Source of the DNA: Leishmania martiniquensis
Taxonomy: Eukaryota; Euglenozoa; Kinetoplastea; Trypanosomatida; Trypanosomatidae
Assembly (NCBI RefSeq): GCF_017916325.1
Contig: NC_090171.1
Coordinates: 2,636,501-2,700,500 of the forward strand
Direction: 5' to 3'
Length of the DNA: 64,000 nt
Shown: positions 1 to 10,486 of the stretch, piece by piece
How positions within the stretch are numbered: position 1 is the stretch's first letter
Layout: every line of letters begins with the position of its first letter
The notes under the pieces: generated by a model
Told to the model about the DNA's origin: nothing
The model's input: the letters and a program-made list of their open reading frames with translations, nothing else
Databases searched by the model: none
Program-made: the position numbers and the translations under genes

Positions 1-3000
1 AATGTGGCTGATGAAGCGAACGACGGTGAACTTTGTTATACTCTGAAAAGCGAGAGAGAGAGACAGACAGACAGACAGAGGGGATCGTCCGTTGGCCGCG
101 GGGCTGCTTTAGTGCGGGAACATACACGTCAATCGAATCAGTGAGTTCGCTCCAGCAGATCTACCTTGGTGTGCGGGCAGGCGCAGGCGTCTGTGATGGG
201 ATTGAAGTTGGTGACGGTGCGTGGCAGTAGTGATGTTCGTCTCTTTTTTGTCCTTTGGACGTTCGCTTCTCCCTCCCGTTTGCAGGAACGCTTCCACAGC
301 TCCAGTCGGTGAAGAAGCAACTCTGTCGTAAATACTTCCCTGCCTCTGGGGATCGAAATCCGCGCTCACGGAGGAGAGAGTGAGCAGGTGCACGAGAGCG
401 CACAGTACAGAAGAAGAAAAAAGCGCTGAAGATCAAAGGTGTATAGGGGAGATGAAATAGCCGACTGATGGCCGACCTTTGCCCTTGACCATACAAAGAA
501 AAAAGCTTTGGCGCGAACGTCGCCCGCTGGCACCCGCGTACAGATGGGAATGGCAGTGGTGGGAGTGGAGGAGAGGGGTGACAGGAACAGCAGTGGTGAA
601 GAAAGAGAGGGGGTGAAAAAAGCGAGAAGCGCGACGCACCACGGCGACTTTTCAAAGCAAGCACAGCAGTCAACGTGGAGGCAGAGTCGCTTACCAGAAA
701 CACCGAGAAAGGCCCCAACGACGAAGAGGGTAAGAGAGGGGGAGGGATGGAAGCACGACTTCTACAAGCGAGGAACTGGAGCACGAGGGGGGAGGAGAGG
801 GACGGCAGGAGAACCAGGGCAAAGAAGAATTGTCGAAGTTAACTACGGGAGTGCAGTGCAGTATGGGTGCGCAAGGGATGAGATACCGCGCACAAGGCAG
901 AGCGCGTGCATGTGCGTATAAGCGCCATTGTGCATGAAGCAGCGTTTGAAGTGGTGTAGGTGTGTGCCGTAATAATCCGTGATGCAGTGGCGATCACGCG
1001 CGAGTTGAACCACACAAATCAACAGCAGATATAAGTATAAACGAGGAGAAGGGAGGAAGTACGTTTGCATACAGAGGCAGCGCGAGAGCGTGGCTGGCAG
1101 CGGTGCATCGCTTACCCGCAGCACACCACAAAAGGTGCTAGGCCGCGGTAGAACTGAAAACACAGAGGAAGATGGAAGGAGAAGATGCTCGCAAAGAGAG
1201 GGGGCGCCTTACAGAAGCGCCGCAACATCACTTGTTGTCAGGCGCGATACCACTCATCGAACATACACCACGAAGGTCCGAGAGCTTAAGAGGTGTGGTG
1301 GCACTTTTTCACCCGAGCTCTGCGCTGTCGTCGGTTCCCGTGCACTTCACCGAGGAAGAGAACGGAGAGCGCGAAAGAGCACGGCCGGCAGATGCTGTGC
1401 CTATTGCTTGGCCGTCAGAGGAAGAAACACTCCCAGCATCGATACACGCCTCCCGCACACACATATACACAGTTGGGTTCGGAGCTTTCGACAGGCGCCT
1501 CTGGGCCCCCGCCCGCACGTTGGGACCACTATGCCCTGCGATGCCTACACTGCCACCACGTCAAGCTTCCACTAAGCCAGCGGGAAAACCTGAGACGCAA
1601 GAGTACCGCTACTGAGAACGCGAGTGATCTGCCACGCACTACCCGACACCCCCTCCGTCCCCAGCACCTCAGCACCCCGCCCGTGTCCGACCCTGCGAGA
1701 CCTATGCCTGCAGCCATGCCTTGCGTGCCACTTTAAGACGATGCCCACCCTTGGCGGTAAAGCGCACCGCGCGCCACGCGCTGCCCGCTGTCACTGAGGA
1801 ACCGAGAGCAAACGGCGGAACGATAAAAAGCGTTCCGCCCCGTGATACTCTGATGTGGTCACCTCTGTCCATCTTTCTCGCTTCTCTCTTTCCCGCATTA
1901 CCTTTCTTCGTCCTTCCCCTGGACAGCACAGCGAGTGAGCTCACACGCGAAGAAGTAGTGCTCACACAGCTGCTCCTCCCCTACCGCTAGCGGCCATCTT
2001 GCGTCAATGTGGCTGAGCGTCCGCTCCTCGTCCTCCTTGGTATCCCGAAGCGCCACCACAGACAGAGTCGCATCGTTCACAGCGAGGCACTGACGCGCTT
2101 ACGTTTGACTCGCATGAGTGGCTGCAGAGAAGCCCGCCTACGCAGATGCCCTCTCCGCGAGAGCTGCACTGAAGGCTGCTCAGAACCTTCACGCTGCTCC
2201 AGGGAAAGACCTCTGCCTCAAACGCGCGCATGGCCGGCCTGTCATCCGCCATACAGCGGACGCGTTGCCCGTTCACCTCTCGTACGGGAACGGCGGTAAT
2301 CCCTCCTGCCCACTGAGCAGCACCGCCCTCATGAGCTCCGACTACTGTCGCGTATGTCGAAAGAGGCGCTCCCCAGAGTCTAAATCGAATGCATTGCCCA
2401 GAAGGTTGAGGGCGGCCAAGCAGAAGGTCACCGTATCTCCAGCTCCTTGCGCGAATGAAGCCTTCGCGGGAATCGGCTACGGGGTCCCCCTTGCTCGCCG
2501 CGCAGACGACCGAGGGCTCTGCTGTTGTGGCACTGCTTCCGCTCTGTATCGGTACGTCGCCGATTAGTCAGTAAGCGAAGAAAAAGCAGGTAATGAGAAC
2601 GCACGTGAGCGGTGTGCCAGCCTCGCAGGCTTGCGCGAGCGACGCTTGGTGCAGACGATGCGCACAGAGTATCTGCGCGACAATGTGGTGCTCGAACATT
2701 GCGGCATTGCAGTAATTCACGCCACTCTGCGTCCACTCATACTGCATCAGCTCGGAGTAGGCTGTGAGCTGGGACGCCTTCATCTGACCGGCGCACCACA
2801 CTCAGTGAAGATGCTTCAGAGCGGAGTCTCGGCAGCGATCGGAGAGCGCAGAATCCCGGAAGCACTGCCCCCTCCCACAAACAGGTGGCTCCCTCAACAA
2901 ACATCTGTTGCTCGGCGCAGGCCTAGGCCACCGCCGCCTCTCTCGCGTCGAGTGTTTCCCGCCATCTGCAAACGCGGCGTCTCTGGCGAGCGCACACAAA

Positions 3001-3866
3001 ATACGCGCACCTGTGACCCCCCTCCTTAAAGTCGCCCATGCTTTGCGAGCAGCACAGCGGCACCTCCTTGTGAACAGTACTCTCCACTGCGAAGTATCGG
3101 GTGGCATAAAGTTCTCAGCATTTCACCTTATTCGCGATGATTTCCGTGTCGGTGCCAGTCAACGAGACAGCGTAGTAATCCTCTTTGTGCGGCCATCAGG
3201 GAGCTGCCGGCCGGCCTCTGTCTGCCTTGATGGCCGTACGCGATAGAGCCCCCACACACACGTAGACACAGACATACACGTACACATACACGGGCGGAGC
3301 GGCGGAGGAAAGGCGAAGAGGTTGACCCAATGCCACTGGACGGCCGCGTCCGCTGCGACGCTTCCCTCCAGCCCCCCTTCCCCTCGCCTATGTGATACGC
3401 ACGAAGAGCACGCCCACATAGATGTAAGAGCAGACAAAGAAAAGCGCAGGAGGGGATAGAGCAGAGTCAGCACGACAGCGGCCGGTGTGCGATGGCGGGT
3501 CATGCCACGGCGGGCGCCGAAGACCCTCGACGGAAAACACCGACCTGCAGAAGGCGCAGCTGAGAGCGGCTGGCACACTGCACGAGGCAGGGAGGCCGGC
3601 GGTCGCATGAGCGGCCCTATGTGGGCGGAGAGCTGCTCGAAAGCCAAGGACTCCTCCAACGCAAGCAATCGCAAGTAATGGAGGGCTACCGGTGCACGAG
3701 GATCGATCCCCGCCATAACGCTTCCACTCCGTCTCGAGATGAGCATGGGCGTTCCACTTCTTTTTCGTGCCTGCGTTTCTTCTACGCGTTGTGTTCGGTT
3801 GCCTACTGCGGTGAACGGGGAAGGGGAAGGTGGCAGGGTGCAAGCAGAGCGGAAAGGGCCGGCACT
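1..3866. other. Long gene-free spacer at left edge
   Basis: No reading frame in either strand has a recognisable domain. The long frames are low-complexity products of purine- or pyrimidine-rich stretches. The sequence contains AC-rich simple sequence near 3250-3290 and one short perfect hairpin near 1814-1839. It lies downstream (3') of the AFG1-type ATPase gene, so it should hold that gene's 3' UTR and possibly degenerate repeats or a transcription-unit boundary. I cannot tell which, because the neighbouring gene to the left is outside the window. Confidence 0.6.
1814..1839. repeat. Short perfect inverted repeat (hairpin)
   Basis: Nine bases at 1814-1822 are the exact reverse complement of 1831-1839, with an 8-nt A-rich loop. 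The stem is GC-rich. It lies in gene-free sequence and no function is evident. Confidence 0.5.
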
Positions 3867-5465
3867 TTAGTCGCACACCTTTCGCTGTATGTCCGGATCG
3901 AGCAGCGCAGAGAAATCAATTTCAGTGACGACGAAGTGACTGTGATCGCGCAACAGGTACGACGCAGAGCCCATCTCGTTTAAGCGGCTACGAATGCGCG
4001 CAAAGCTCAAGAGCTCCTCCTCGTTCCTGAAGTTGTAGTGGGCAGTGTACCCACTCCGATCATCCTCGCCCTCGCTGTAAACCTCGGTGCCAAGGCTAGC
4101 GTCTGCGGAGTCGACAGATTCCCCGCCGCCGTCACCTGCGCTGTCACCCGCTAGGGCTCGCACGTCTCTCGTAGAGTAGGTGGGGTCCATGAGACGGCTC
4201 CACGGCACGGAAGAAGTGAAGAGTAGCTTTACGTTGTTCTGATACATCTCATCGACGAGAACAACGAACTGATGCGATGCGTTAGCATTTACGCTGCCCA
4301 TCTGCGGCACGTTGGTGACAACAACAGTGTGAAACTGCAGGGCAATGAGTTGAATATCAGCGGAGGAGAAGCCTTCTCGCGCACCGCAGATATCGGTGAA
4401 GTCGAACACAGCACACCCGCGACATCGCAGTGGAATGACCAAGCTTCGGCCGTGGTGCCACAGTGTGTCCTCCTTGACCCATACAAGGTCACCGCCACGA
4501 GCCCCGAAAGCGTGCTCTACACGCCGCAGCAACCGCTCGGCATTCGCCTTCGTGTTTGGGTGGAGAAAGATAAGCCGATGGTACCGCTCGGCAGCCTCCT
4601 TCACCCGATAGTCGCGAATATCTGCGCAGTGCACCACATGGCAGTGCTGCCGCAGCACAGGAACGAAGGCGCTGAAGGAAGCAGACACGCGGCACAGCTC
4701 CTCTGGGGGGCGGTTGCTCGTGGTGATAAGAAAAAGTCCCTCGCGGAACGCCTCCGTGAAGAAGGCAGCCAGCAGCGCGGCATGAACCACATCGAAAGTT
4801 TGAAATTCGTCAAAGCACAGGATCGGCGTCTCGTGCAGCACCTCTTGCACGACCACGTTGATGGGACGGACAGCGTGCAGCTCCCTCTGCTCTTGCGGAG
4901 ACGCGGCTGACCGGCGCCGTTGAGTCAATGCCCTCTCTGCGCGGAAGAGACGGTCCTCCAGTTCACTCATGAATGAGTGCAAATGAGAGCGGCGCTTTGC
5001 ATAAGGGGTGAAACAGAGGTCAAAGAGGTCCAGTATCATCGTCTTACCAATGCCCACGTCGCCCCACAGGTACAATCCCCGCTTCTTCACCACACCAATG
5101 TTCTCAGCCTCCAAGAGGCCCAGTGTGCGGTTGACAGAATCGGGAAATGTCTTCCTCACACGCCTCGTCATGGCTGTCAAGACAGAAGGCCGCAGTAAGC
5201 GCAGCGCTCGCACCCTGAGCCCCTCTTTGCCTCTCGCTAGCGCACACGGCCAGGTATATGGTGTGACCTTGCCAGCAGCCTCGTCTGCGTAGCACTGGTG
5301 AATGTAGTGAAGAAGAGGTGTGCAAGCTTCTGACATGCACCGCTGCCGAGCGTCCGCCACGATGACACCTTTGCGCGTGAGCTGCTCGTACGCCTCCACA
5401 ACGGTGCGCTTTGTGGAGAGATGCCTTGACCACGCGCCCCATCGGCACCTGCAGCAGCTCAGCAT
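3867..5465 (-). CDS. AFG1/LACE1-family mitochondrial AAA+ ATPase
   Basis: 532 residues. This family (yeast Afg1, bacterial ZapE) acts in the mitochondrial matrix in quality control of respiratory-chain subunits. The Walker A motif GDVGIGKT is at about residues 135-142. The Walker B motif (LCFDEFQ) is near 217-222, followed by the TTSNRPPEEL sensor segment near 248. The N-terminus (MLSCCRCRWGAWSRHLSTKR) is basic and lacks acidic residues, as in a mitochondrial targeting peptide. The start at 5465 is the first ATG. The open frame extends further upstream only through a TTG codon, in a pyrimidine-rich stretch that is probably the trans-splice acceptor. An acidic, Gly/Ser-rich insertion sits near residues 440-475, close to the C-terminus. 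The family call is strong; the exact cellular role is inferred from the family. Confidence 0.9.
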   Translation of the reverse strand: MLSCCRCRWGAWSRHLSTKRTVVEAYEQLTRKGVIVADARQRCMSEACTPLLHYIHQCYADEAAGKVTPYTWPCALARGKEGLRVRALRLLRPSVLTAMTRRVRKTFPDSVNRTLGLLEAENIGVVKKRGLYLWGDVGIGKTMILDLFDLCFTPYAKRRSHLHSFMSELEDRLFRAERALTQRRRSAASPQEQRELHAVRPINVVVQEVLHETPILCFDEFQTFDVVHAALLAAFFTEAFREGLFLITTSNRPPEELCRVSASFSAFVPVLRQHCHVVHCADIRDYRVKEAAERYHRLIFLHPNTKANAERLLRRVEHAFGARGGDLVWVKEDTLWHHGRSLVIPLRCRGCAVFDFTDICGAREGFSSADIQLIALQFHTVVVTNVPQMGSVNANASHQFVVLVDEMYQNNVKLLFTSSVPWSRLMDPTYSTRDVRALAGDSAGDGGGESVDSADASLGTEVYSEGEDDRSGYTAHYNFRNEEELLSFARIRSRLNEMGSASYLLRDHSHFVVTEIDFSALLDPDIQRKVCD

Positions 5466-6400
5466 GTGTGTCGAATAAATCGCGGCGGTGGAGATACAGA
5501 CACAAGAGAGCAAGAGGGAGAGGGGAGTCCGAGTTGCGAAGCGCTCAGCTATCCTCTTCTCTCCAAGCGGTGTCCTCTGGTAGACGTGGTATCACAAAGA
5601 GACCATAGAAAAGGAGCAGCACACAGAGAGGGGACAGTGCCCCTCACAAACCTGTCGACGTGTGTACCAGCAGCCGCAGAGGAAAGAGGGGGGAGTACAA
5701 ATGAATCCCGCAGACTTAGAGAAGCATGAGGGTGGTGGCAGGTGCCTTCCTCGAGTCGTCCTCGTAGCGCCTGTGTGTGTGTGTGTCTGTCTGGAGAGGA
5801 GACGCAGAGAGCTGGAGACAGAGGCACTGCAGAGGTGTCGCACTTCGTGTACGGTGCTTTCACACACGCGTGAGAGAGACTCAGAGTCTCCTCACCTTTT
5901 TTTGGAGGAAACAAAAGCAGGCACAACGCCACATACATAAGCCATGAAAATGAGTGTGTATGGTGGGGGGGTCAGCCCAGAGCCAACGCGGAAGAAAAGA
6001 GATGCTGGACAGAGTAGTAAAAGCGAGAGTGGGAGTGGGAAGGATGGAAGCGAGAGGACATGGAGAGAGGGCAGCTCCCCGTGCATTACCCACGCACATG
6101 CACCTATATATACACTGTTGTGTTGCGGCGCATCGGCGCGTACACAGCTTGAGCGGCATACACCAACTGCGGTGCTTCGACCGAGCGGCGCTTTCTGTTT
6201 TGGACTTTGCTGCGCTTTGGCTCGCTGCCCATCGTTGATTTATCAAGCAAAGGGCACGTGTGCTCGAGAGGTGAAACATCAGACACCTCTCGTCAACCTC
6301 CATGATCGTTGCAGAATGAAGGAAATGGCGACGGCGGGGAGGGAACGGAAGAACGGAAGAGACGAAAGCAATCTTTCTCCGGCTCTTCCCTCCGTTGTCG
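5466..6400. other. Intergenic spacer with splice-acceptor-like tract
   Basis: No supported gene. On the minus strand a pyrimidine tract lies just upstream of the AFG1-type start (plus-strand purine run near 5500-5530). A short (TG)n run occurs near 5771-5786. The remainder should be the 3' UTR of UFL1 plus the 5' UTR of the ATPase gene. Confidence 0.5.
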
Positions 6401-8611
6401 TCAACTGAGCTCCAGCGCGGCGGTGCGAAGCTCCTCGAGCGTTGCCGCCCCCGTCTCATCCACAGTACCGTGTTGCAAGGCAGCCATGACGGCGTCCTTT
6501 GCTCTATCCAAAGCAGACGGCACCTCAGCCTCCAACTTTAGACGGCCCACGACACCACCGACCGCCTTGCCAGGAACCTCAAGGTGGCACCGAAAGCGCT
6601 TGTGTACAAGCAGCGTGCACACTAAGGAGAGCAGCTTGCCGTTAGCAGCGGCATCCTCTTTCGACACGGACGTCCCCTCCACTTCCTTGGCCACAGAATT
6701 CTTCATCTTCACATACACATCCCGCTCTGTCTTCTTATTCGGCGAGTGAAACGACGCAACGGCAATGACGCCGGAGCCGCTCATCCCGCGCAGAGTATCC
6801 ATGAACGCCCCAACCGATTTGCCTTTGAGGGCGTCCACAAGAGGCGCAATGCTGTCACGCCGACTCTCCGGAAAAGGCAGGAGCGCCTTCGTTAGCTGGG
6901 TCGGATGGCTCACCTGCTCCAGCGCCGCTGCCACCTTCTCGCTCCACTCCAGTGTGTCCAGACTCTCGTTGCGGATGACCTGCCTCGCCATCTCATAAGC
7001 CTCCGTGGACATGACGTGCCGTGCTATGGCGGCCGACGTAGACTCATCCAGCTCGGCCAGCGCCCACTCCAACCCTTTGGCAGTGATCCACAGGTGAATC
7101 CAGCGCGTTGAGAGCTCCTCCTGCAAGGCGCTTCTGGACTGCTTCAACTCTGCCGCCGCATTCTTGGCAGCCGATAGCGCCAGCCGCTGCTCCAACGCCT
7201 TCACCACGCCGCCCCATATATCCATCAGCTCTCGAATAACCTCGCCGTACTGGTCGCGCGGCAGCTTCAGTATGGACGCCATCGTGTCGGCCGCCACGGT
7301 GCTCAGGGGCACTTTTGACGTCTTAGCGTTTGCCAAGGCGGGCGGAAGGGCCGCTTTGATCTTCTCTTCGGCTGCCGGAGAAAGTAAAACCACGTTAGCG
7401 ATGAGCATGGTGCTGTCTAGTCCAGGGTACACCTCGCGCAGGCGCGCCTCTAGCAACGGCCAGTCTTTCTCCACCTCCACAAACAGTGGCAGCTGCTCCG
7501 CGACGTCGACGGCGAGCGCCTCCCCGTCTATCAGTCCTTGAAAAGCAGGCAGATTGCTGAGGTAGCGATCCGACACAAACCCGCTCGCTAGCGGGTGCCC
7601 GCATAAAGGGTGCTCGGGAGTCGCCCGCACTGTCACCCGCACTGCAGCCTCCCTCGCACCAGCCGCCGCCCTGCCACCTTGCACTTTCTTTCGACTCCTT
7701 CGGTGGCTGGCCGACGCCGAGGCGGTGGAAGACGCGACTACGCCCGCCGCCGGTTCGGCCTCTGTCGCACTAGGTGGGTTGTAGCGCTCAATCAGGTACT
7801 GGCGAGGGTTGCTGATCCCCAGCCTCTGCAGCAAGGCGTACTCCACATAGCCGTTCGACGCGTACAAATTCTCCACTTCTGCCGTGCGCTTCGTCTCGTA
7901 CACGAGGGGAACATAGACGCCAAGTCCGAAGGACCCGGGGAGCTCATCGCGGACTTCATCCACGACAGAGCTCAGCAGTGGCGCAAAGAGATGATTGCGT
8001 CTGTAGAAGGCGTCCAGCCGAATCGGCTCCTCCGCCGCCAGCAGCCCAGCCCGCACAATCATGCGCTGCCGCTTTACAAACTGCCTCGTATAGAGGGACG
8101 CATTTTGCATAACGGCATCGATGAGGCCTCGATCTATCGCCCTGCTGAGCAAGCACTTAGCGAACAGAGAGCTCAGCTCGTTCATAGAGGCGAACCGCGA
8201 GATCGCCAGGGATCCCTGCTCCTTCAGGAGGTCCCCCGCTGCCAGCACTATAGAGTCCAGATACCCATCTGTCATGAGCTCACCTCCTTCGAGGGTGAGG
8301 GAGGGGTTCTCCTCCAACACACTAGGCAGAACACGCTCCACCTGGAAGGTGTGCACGCTGAGCAGACCCGGGAGGTCGACGACGTTCAGCCGCCCGCCGT
8401 TGGCTAGCACCTCGTCCACGATCTCACGCTTGAGTTGATCCCAGGTGAGGTACTCCTTGGCATCGGTAGTGAAGAGAAGGTCGACGAGCTTTTTCTGAAT
8501 CAGTACATTGATAATCTCAACAGCGTTGCGCTCAGTGATTTGGTTCGGCACTTGCTCCCTCTGCAGCGACTGGAACCGCTTGACAAGCTCACTAAGTTCA
8601 ACGTCGTTCAT
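6401..8611 (-). CDS. UFL1: UFL1, E3 UFM1-protein ligase homolog
   Basis: 736 residues, close to the human length of about 794. UFL1 transfers the ubiquitin-like modifier UFM1 to targets and in animals works at the ER membrane on ribosome-associated substrates. The N-terminus, beginning MNDVELSELVKRFQSLQREQ, matches the conserved UFL1 start. The winged-helix-like N-terminal half (roughly residues 1-280) has the family pattern of short helices. A basic disordered linker (SHRRSRKKVQGGR) lies near 300-315, followed by a helical C-terminal half. I chose the ATG at 8611 because homology begins there and a pyrimidine-rich tract lies just upstream on the minus strand. The longer frame to 8773 has no homology. 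Leishmania is known to have a UFM1 pathway, so a ligase is expected. Confidence 0.85.
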   Translation of the reverse strand: MNDVELSELVKRFQSLQREQVPNQITERNAVEIINVLIQKKLVDLLFTTDAKEYLTWDQLKREIVDEVLANGGRLNVVDLPGLLSVHTFQVERVLPSVLEENPSLTLEGGELMTDGYLDSIVLAAGDLLKEQGSLAISRFASMNELSSLFAKCLLSRAIDRGLIDAVMQNASLYTRQFVKRQRMIVRAGLLAAEEPIRLDAFYRRNHLFAPLLSSVVDEVRDELPGSFGLGVYVPLVYETKRTAEVENLYASNGYVEYALLQRLGISNPRQYLIERYNPPSATEAEPAAGVVASSTASASASHRRSRKKVQGGRAAAGAREAAVRVTVRATPEHPLCGHPLASGFVSDRYLSNLPAFQGLIDGEALAVDVAEQLPLFVEVEKDWPLLEARLREVYPGLDSTMLIANVVLLSPAAEEKIKAALPPALANAKTSKVPLSTVAADTMASILKLPRDQYGEVIRELMDIWGGVVKALEQRLALSAAKNAAAELKQSRSALQEELSTRWIHLWITAKGLEWALAELDESTSAAIARHVMSTEAYEMARQVIRNESLDTLEWSEKVAAALEQVSHPTQLTKALLPFPESRRDSIAPLVDALKGKSVGAFMDTLRGMSGSGVIAVASFHSPNKKTERDVYVKMKNSVAKEVEGTSVSKEDAAANGKLLSLVCTLLVHKRFRCHLEVPGKAVGGVVGRLKLEAEVPSALDRAKDAVMAALQHGTVDETGAATLEELRTAALELS

Positions 8612-9269
8612 GTTGTCTGCCGTTAGAGGAGAGAATCCAGTAGAGAGGGAGAGCTGCCTCGGCACCCTGCAGGAGTGCAGAGGCGAAAATGACATGGAAG
8701 GGCGAAACGTGGAAGATATGAAGGAGAATCGACGCAGAGGATGAGAGAGGAGACGGAGGAGGTCGGTGCCCACTACATGCGCGAAGAACTACGCAGCACA
8801 CGAGGCACACAATAGTCCTCAGCGGACGGTCCTGAATGCGAATCGGCACGGTAGCAAACCGGGAAATTTTTTTTCATGCAACGAGTGCGCAGCATGAAAG
8901 AGCAGCAGAGCGCTCATGAGGGGCACCGGCGAGATGAAATTGTGACAGCAGGCACCGAAATGGCTCGCCCGTTCCTCTCTGCACGACTCGGCCGCGCAGC
9001 TTCCTCTCCCGCCGAGGCGAGGGAGCTGCAGTCGCCTCGGCGGGCCACCGAGTCACTTTATCGTGGCTGCTGCCGCTGAGACAGCGCTCTTCAGAACTCA
9101 GCGTTAGACATATTGGCGAAGTGTCACTAATACGAGGCGCTAACGCGACATACACGCGCGAAGGAGCGCAACACATCAGCGCAGGAAGAGCAGGTGCACG
9201 CCCGGACGTAAACACAAGCATGTGCCAGAAAAGAAGCTCGCATCCACTTCGCCCACAAGCTGCTCCACC
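8612..9269. other. Intergenic spacer
   Basis: No supported gene. A pyrimidine tract on the minus strand (plus-strand purines near 8627-8655) precedes the UFL1 start. A T8 run lies near 8868-8876. The rest is probably the 3' UTR of the thioesterase gene. Confidence 0.5.
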
Positions 9270-9749
9270 TCAGCCTCCGATACGCGGACTCACCGCTAGA
9301 ATGTGAGAGCCGCGAGCGTACACCTCGCCGCTGCTTTCGTCCTCGAAAGCGAAATCTGTGAAGACAATGCCCTTTTCCTGGCGCGCCAAGTGTGTCACGC
9401 AGTTGCACCTCTTGTCCTCGTGCACTACACTGAGGAAGCTGATTTCGAAGCTGACCGATTCCACACACGCCTGCGGCCGGCGCGCACAGACGTGAATCCT
9501 TGTGAAGACGTCAGCCAAGCTGGACAGGGCCCCGCCATGAACCGACTTGATGCCATTATGGCTGCCCCGTTTTGCCTCCCAAGGAAACACAAGCGCCTCG
9601 TCCGGCCGCTCCTTAATACGTTCAGGAGAAAAGCGAACGGTGCTTAGCAAAGCGGCGCTGTAGCTCTGCGGATGGCTCATAATCTGCTGCGCAGCGGCAG
9701 CGGCATGCTTGATCACCACTGCGTTGATGAGGAAGCGAGTTGCCTGCAT
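9270..9749 (-). CDS. Hotdog-fold thioesterase-like protein
   Basis: 159 residues. The 4HBT/PaaI-type hotdog signature HGGALSSLAD is at residues 71-80. After it come the long beta-strands of the fold (SVSFEISFLSV, then a GIVFTDFAFEDESSGEVYARGSH-like segment). Such proteins hydrolyse acyl-CoA thioesters; the human counterpart ACOT13 is mitochondrial. The N-terminal segment MQATRFLINAVVIKHAAAAA could serve as a mitochondrial targeting helix. The ATG at 9749 was chosen; the frame extends to 9959 but that extension is low-complexity. Substrate and location are inferred. Confidence 0.75.
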   Translation of the reverse strand: MQATRFLINAVVIKHAAAAAQQIMSHPQSYSAALLSTVRFSPERIKERPDEALVFPWEAKRGSHNGIKSVHGGALSSLADVFTRIHVCARRPQACVESVSFEISFLSVVHEDKRCNCVTHLARQEKGIVFTDFAFEDESSGEVYARGSHILAVSPRIGG

Positions 9750-10486
9750 TCTGAGGGCAGTCACGTCTCCTTCTCGAGAAGCACAACAAGAGTGACTAGA
9801 TCGTTGGTGACTGTTGGTGAAGGGAGTCGAGTGAGGAGTACGGATAATGCGGCCACTGCCTTTTAGGCGTCGGCGAGCGGATGCTGGAAGAGAGCCAGCG
9901 CTCGCGCGCACATAACACAAAACGGCGGTGAAAAGACCAATCGCACAAGTAACAAACATCAGAAGAGGCGAAAAGACCCGGAGGAGGCCAGCATGTCATG
10001 CCGCGCCCTGTCACCCCCTCAACACACGAGAGACAGCACCGCCCCCTTTGCTGCGAAGCCAAGGTCGCGTCATGAGCGGTAGGAGTAGGGAAGCGAGAAC
10101 AGTAAAGAGCACCAGACGCAGAGCTCAGTCACGCAAGCCTTCTACGCTGTTCCTTCGGCAAAATGGGAGTCCTCTGACAGATGATGCATAGCCTTCACCG
10201 CGTACGTTTTGTTTTTGAGGGGGTGCCACAAGCGCGGATGCCGTATCAGCATGTAGATGCGCCTGTCTGAAGTGACGTCTGGACCGCACGTGCGTCCTCA
10301 TCAGCTGCACAAGAGGAGAGAAGTACGAACGTGGCGGCAGCCTCCCTCCCTCCCCTCAATTTGCCAGAACTATCACGCACGCGCACGCTACCCCCCCCCC
10401 CGCCTACGTAGCAGGGGCCCGCACGAGCACAGCGATGTGCAGCGACGGCATTTCGCCCCTCCCCTTTCTCTATGGGCACGCGGCTG
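9750..10486. other. Intergenic spacer
   Basis: No supported gene. It includes an 11-base C homopolymer at about 10391-10401, which is a likely site for sequencing-length error. Confidence 0.5.

Noticed and set aside
161..784. 207-codon minus frame
   Set aside because: Composition is that of a pyrimidine-rich stretch (Ser, Pro, Leu, Phe); no domain and no neighbours to support it.
2568..2801. Minus frame with protein-like stretch NYCNAAMFEHHIVAQILCAHRLHQ
   Set aside because: It might be a gene remnant, but it has no domain and lies in low-information sequence; not supported.
3690..3720. Sequence resembling a tRNA B-box (GGATCGATCCCC)
   Set aside because: No matching A-box or cloverleaf could be drawn around it on either strand.
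3159..3746. 195-codon minus frame near the left edge
   Set aside because: Mixed composition with no domain and no supporting neighbour; likely a chance frame in GC-rich spacer.
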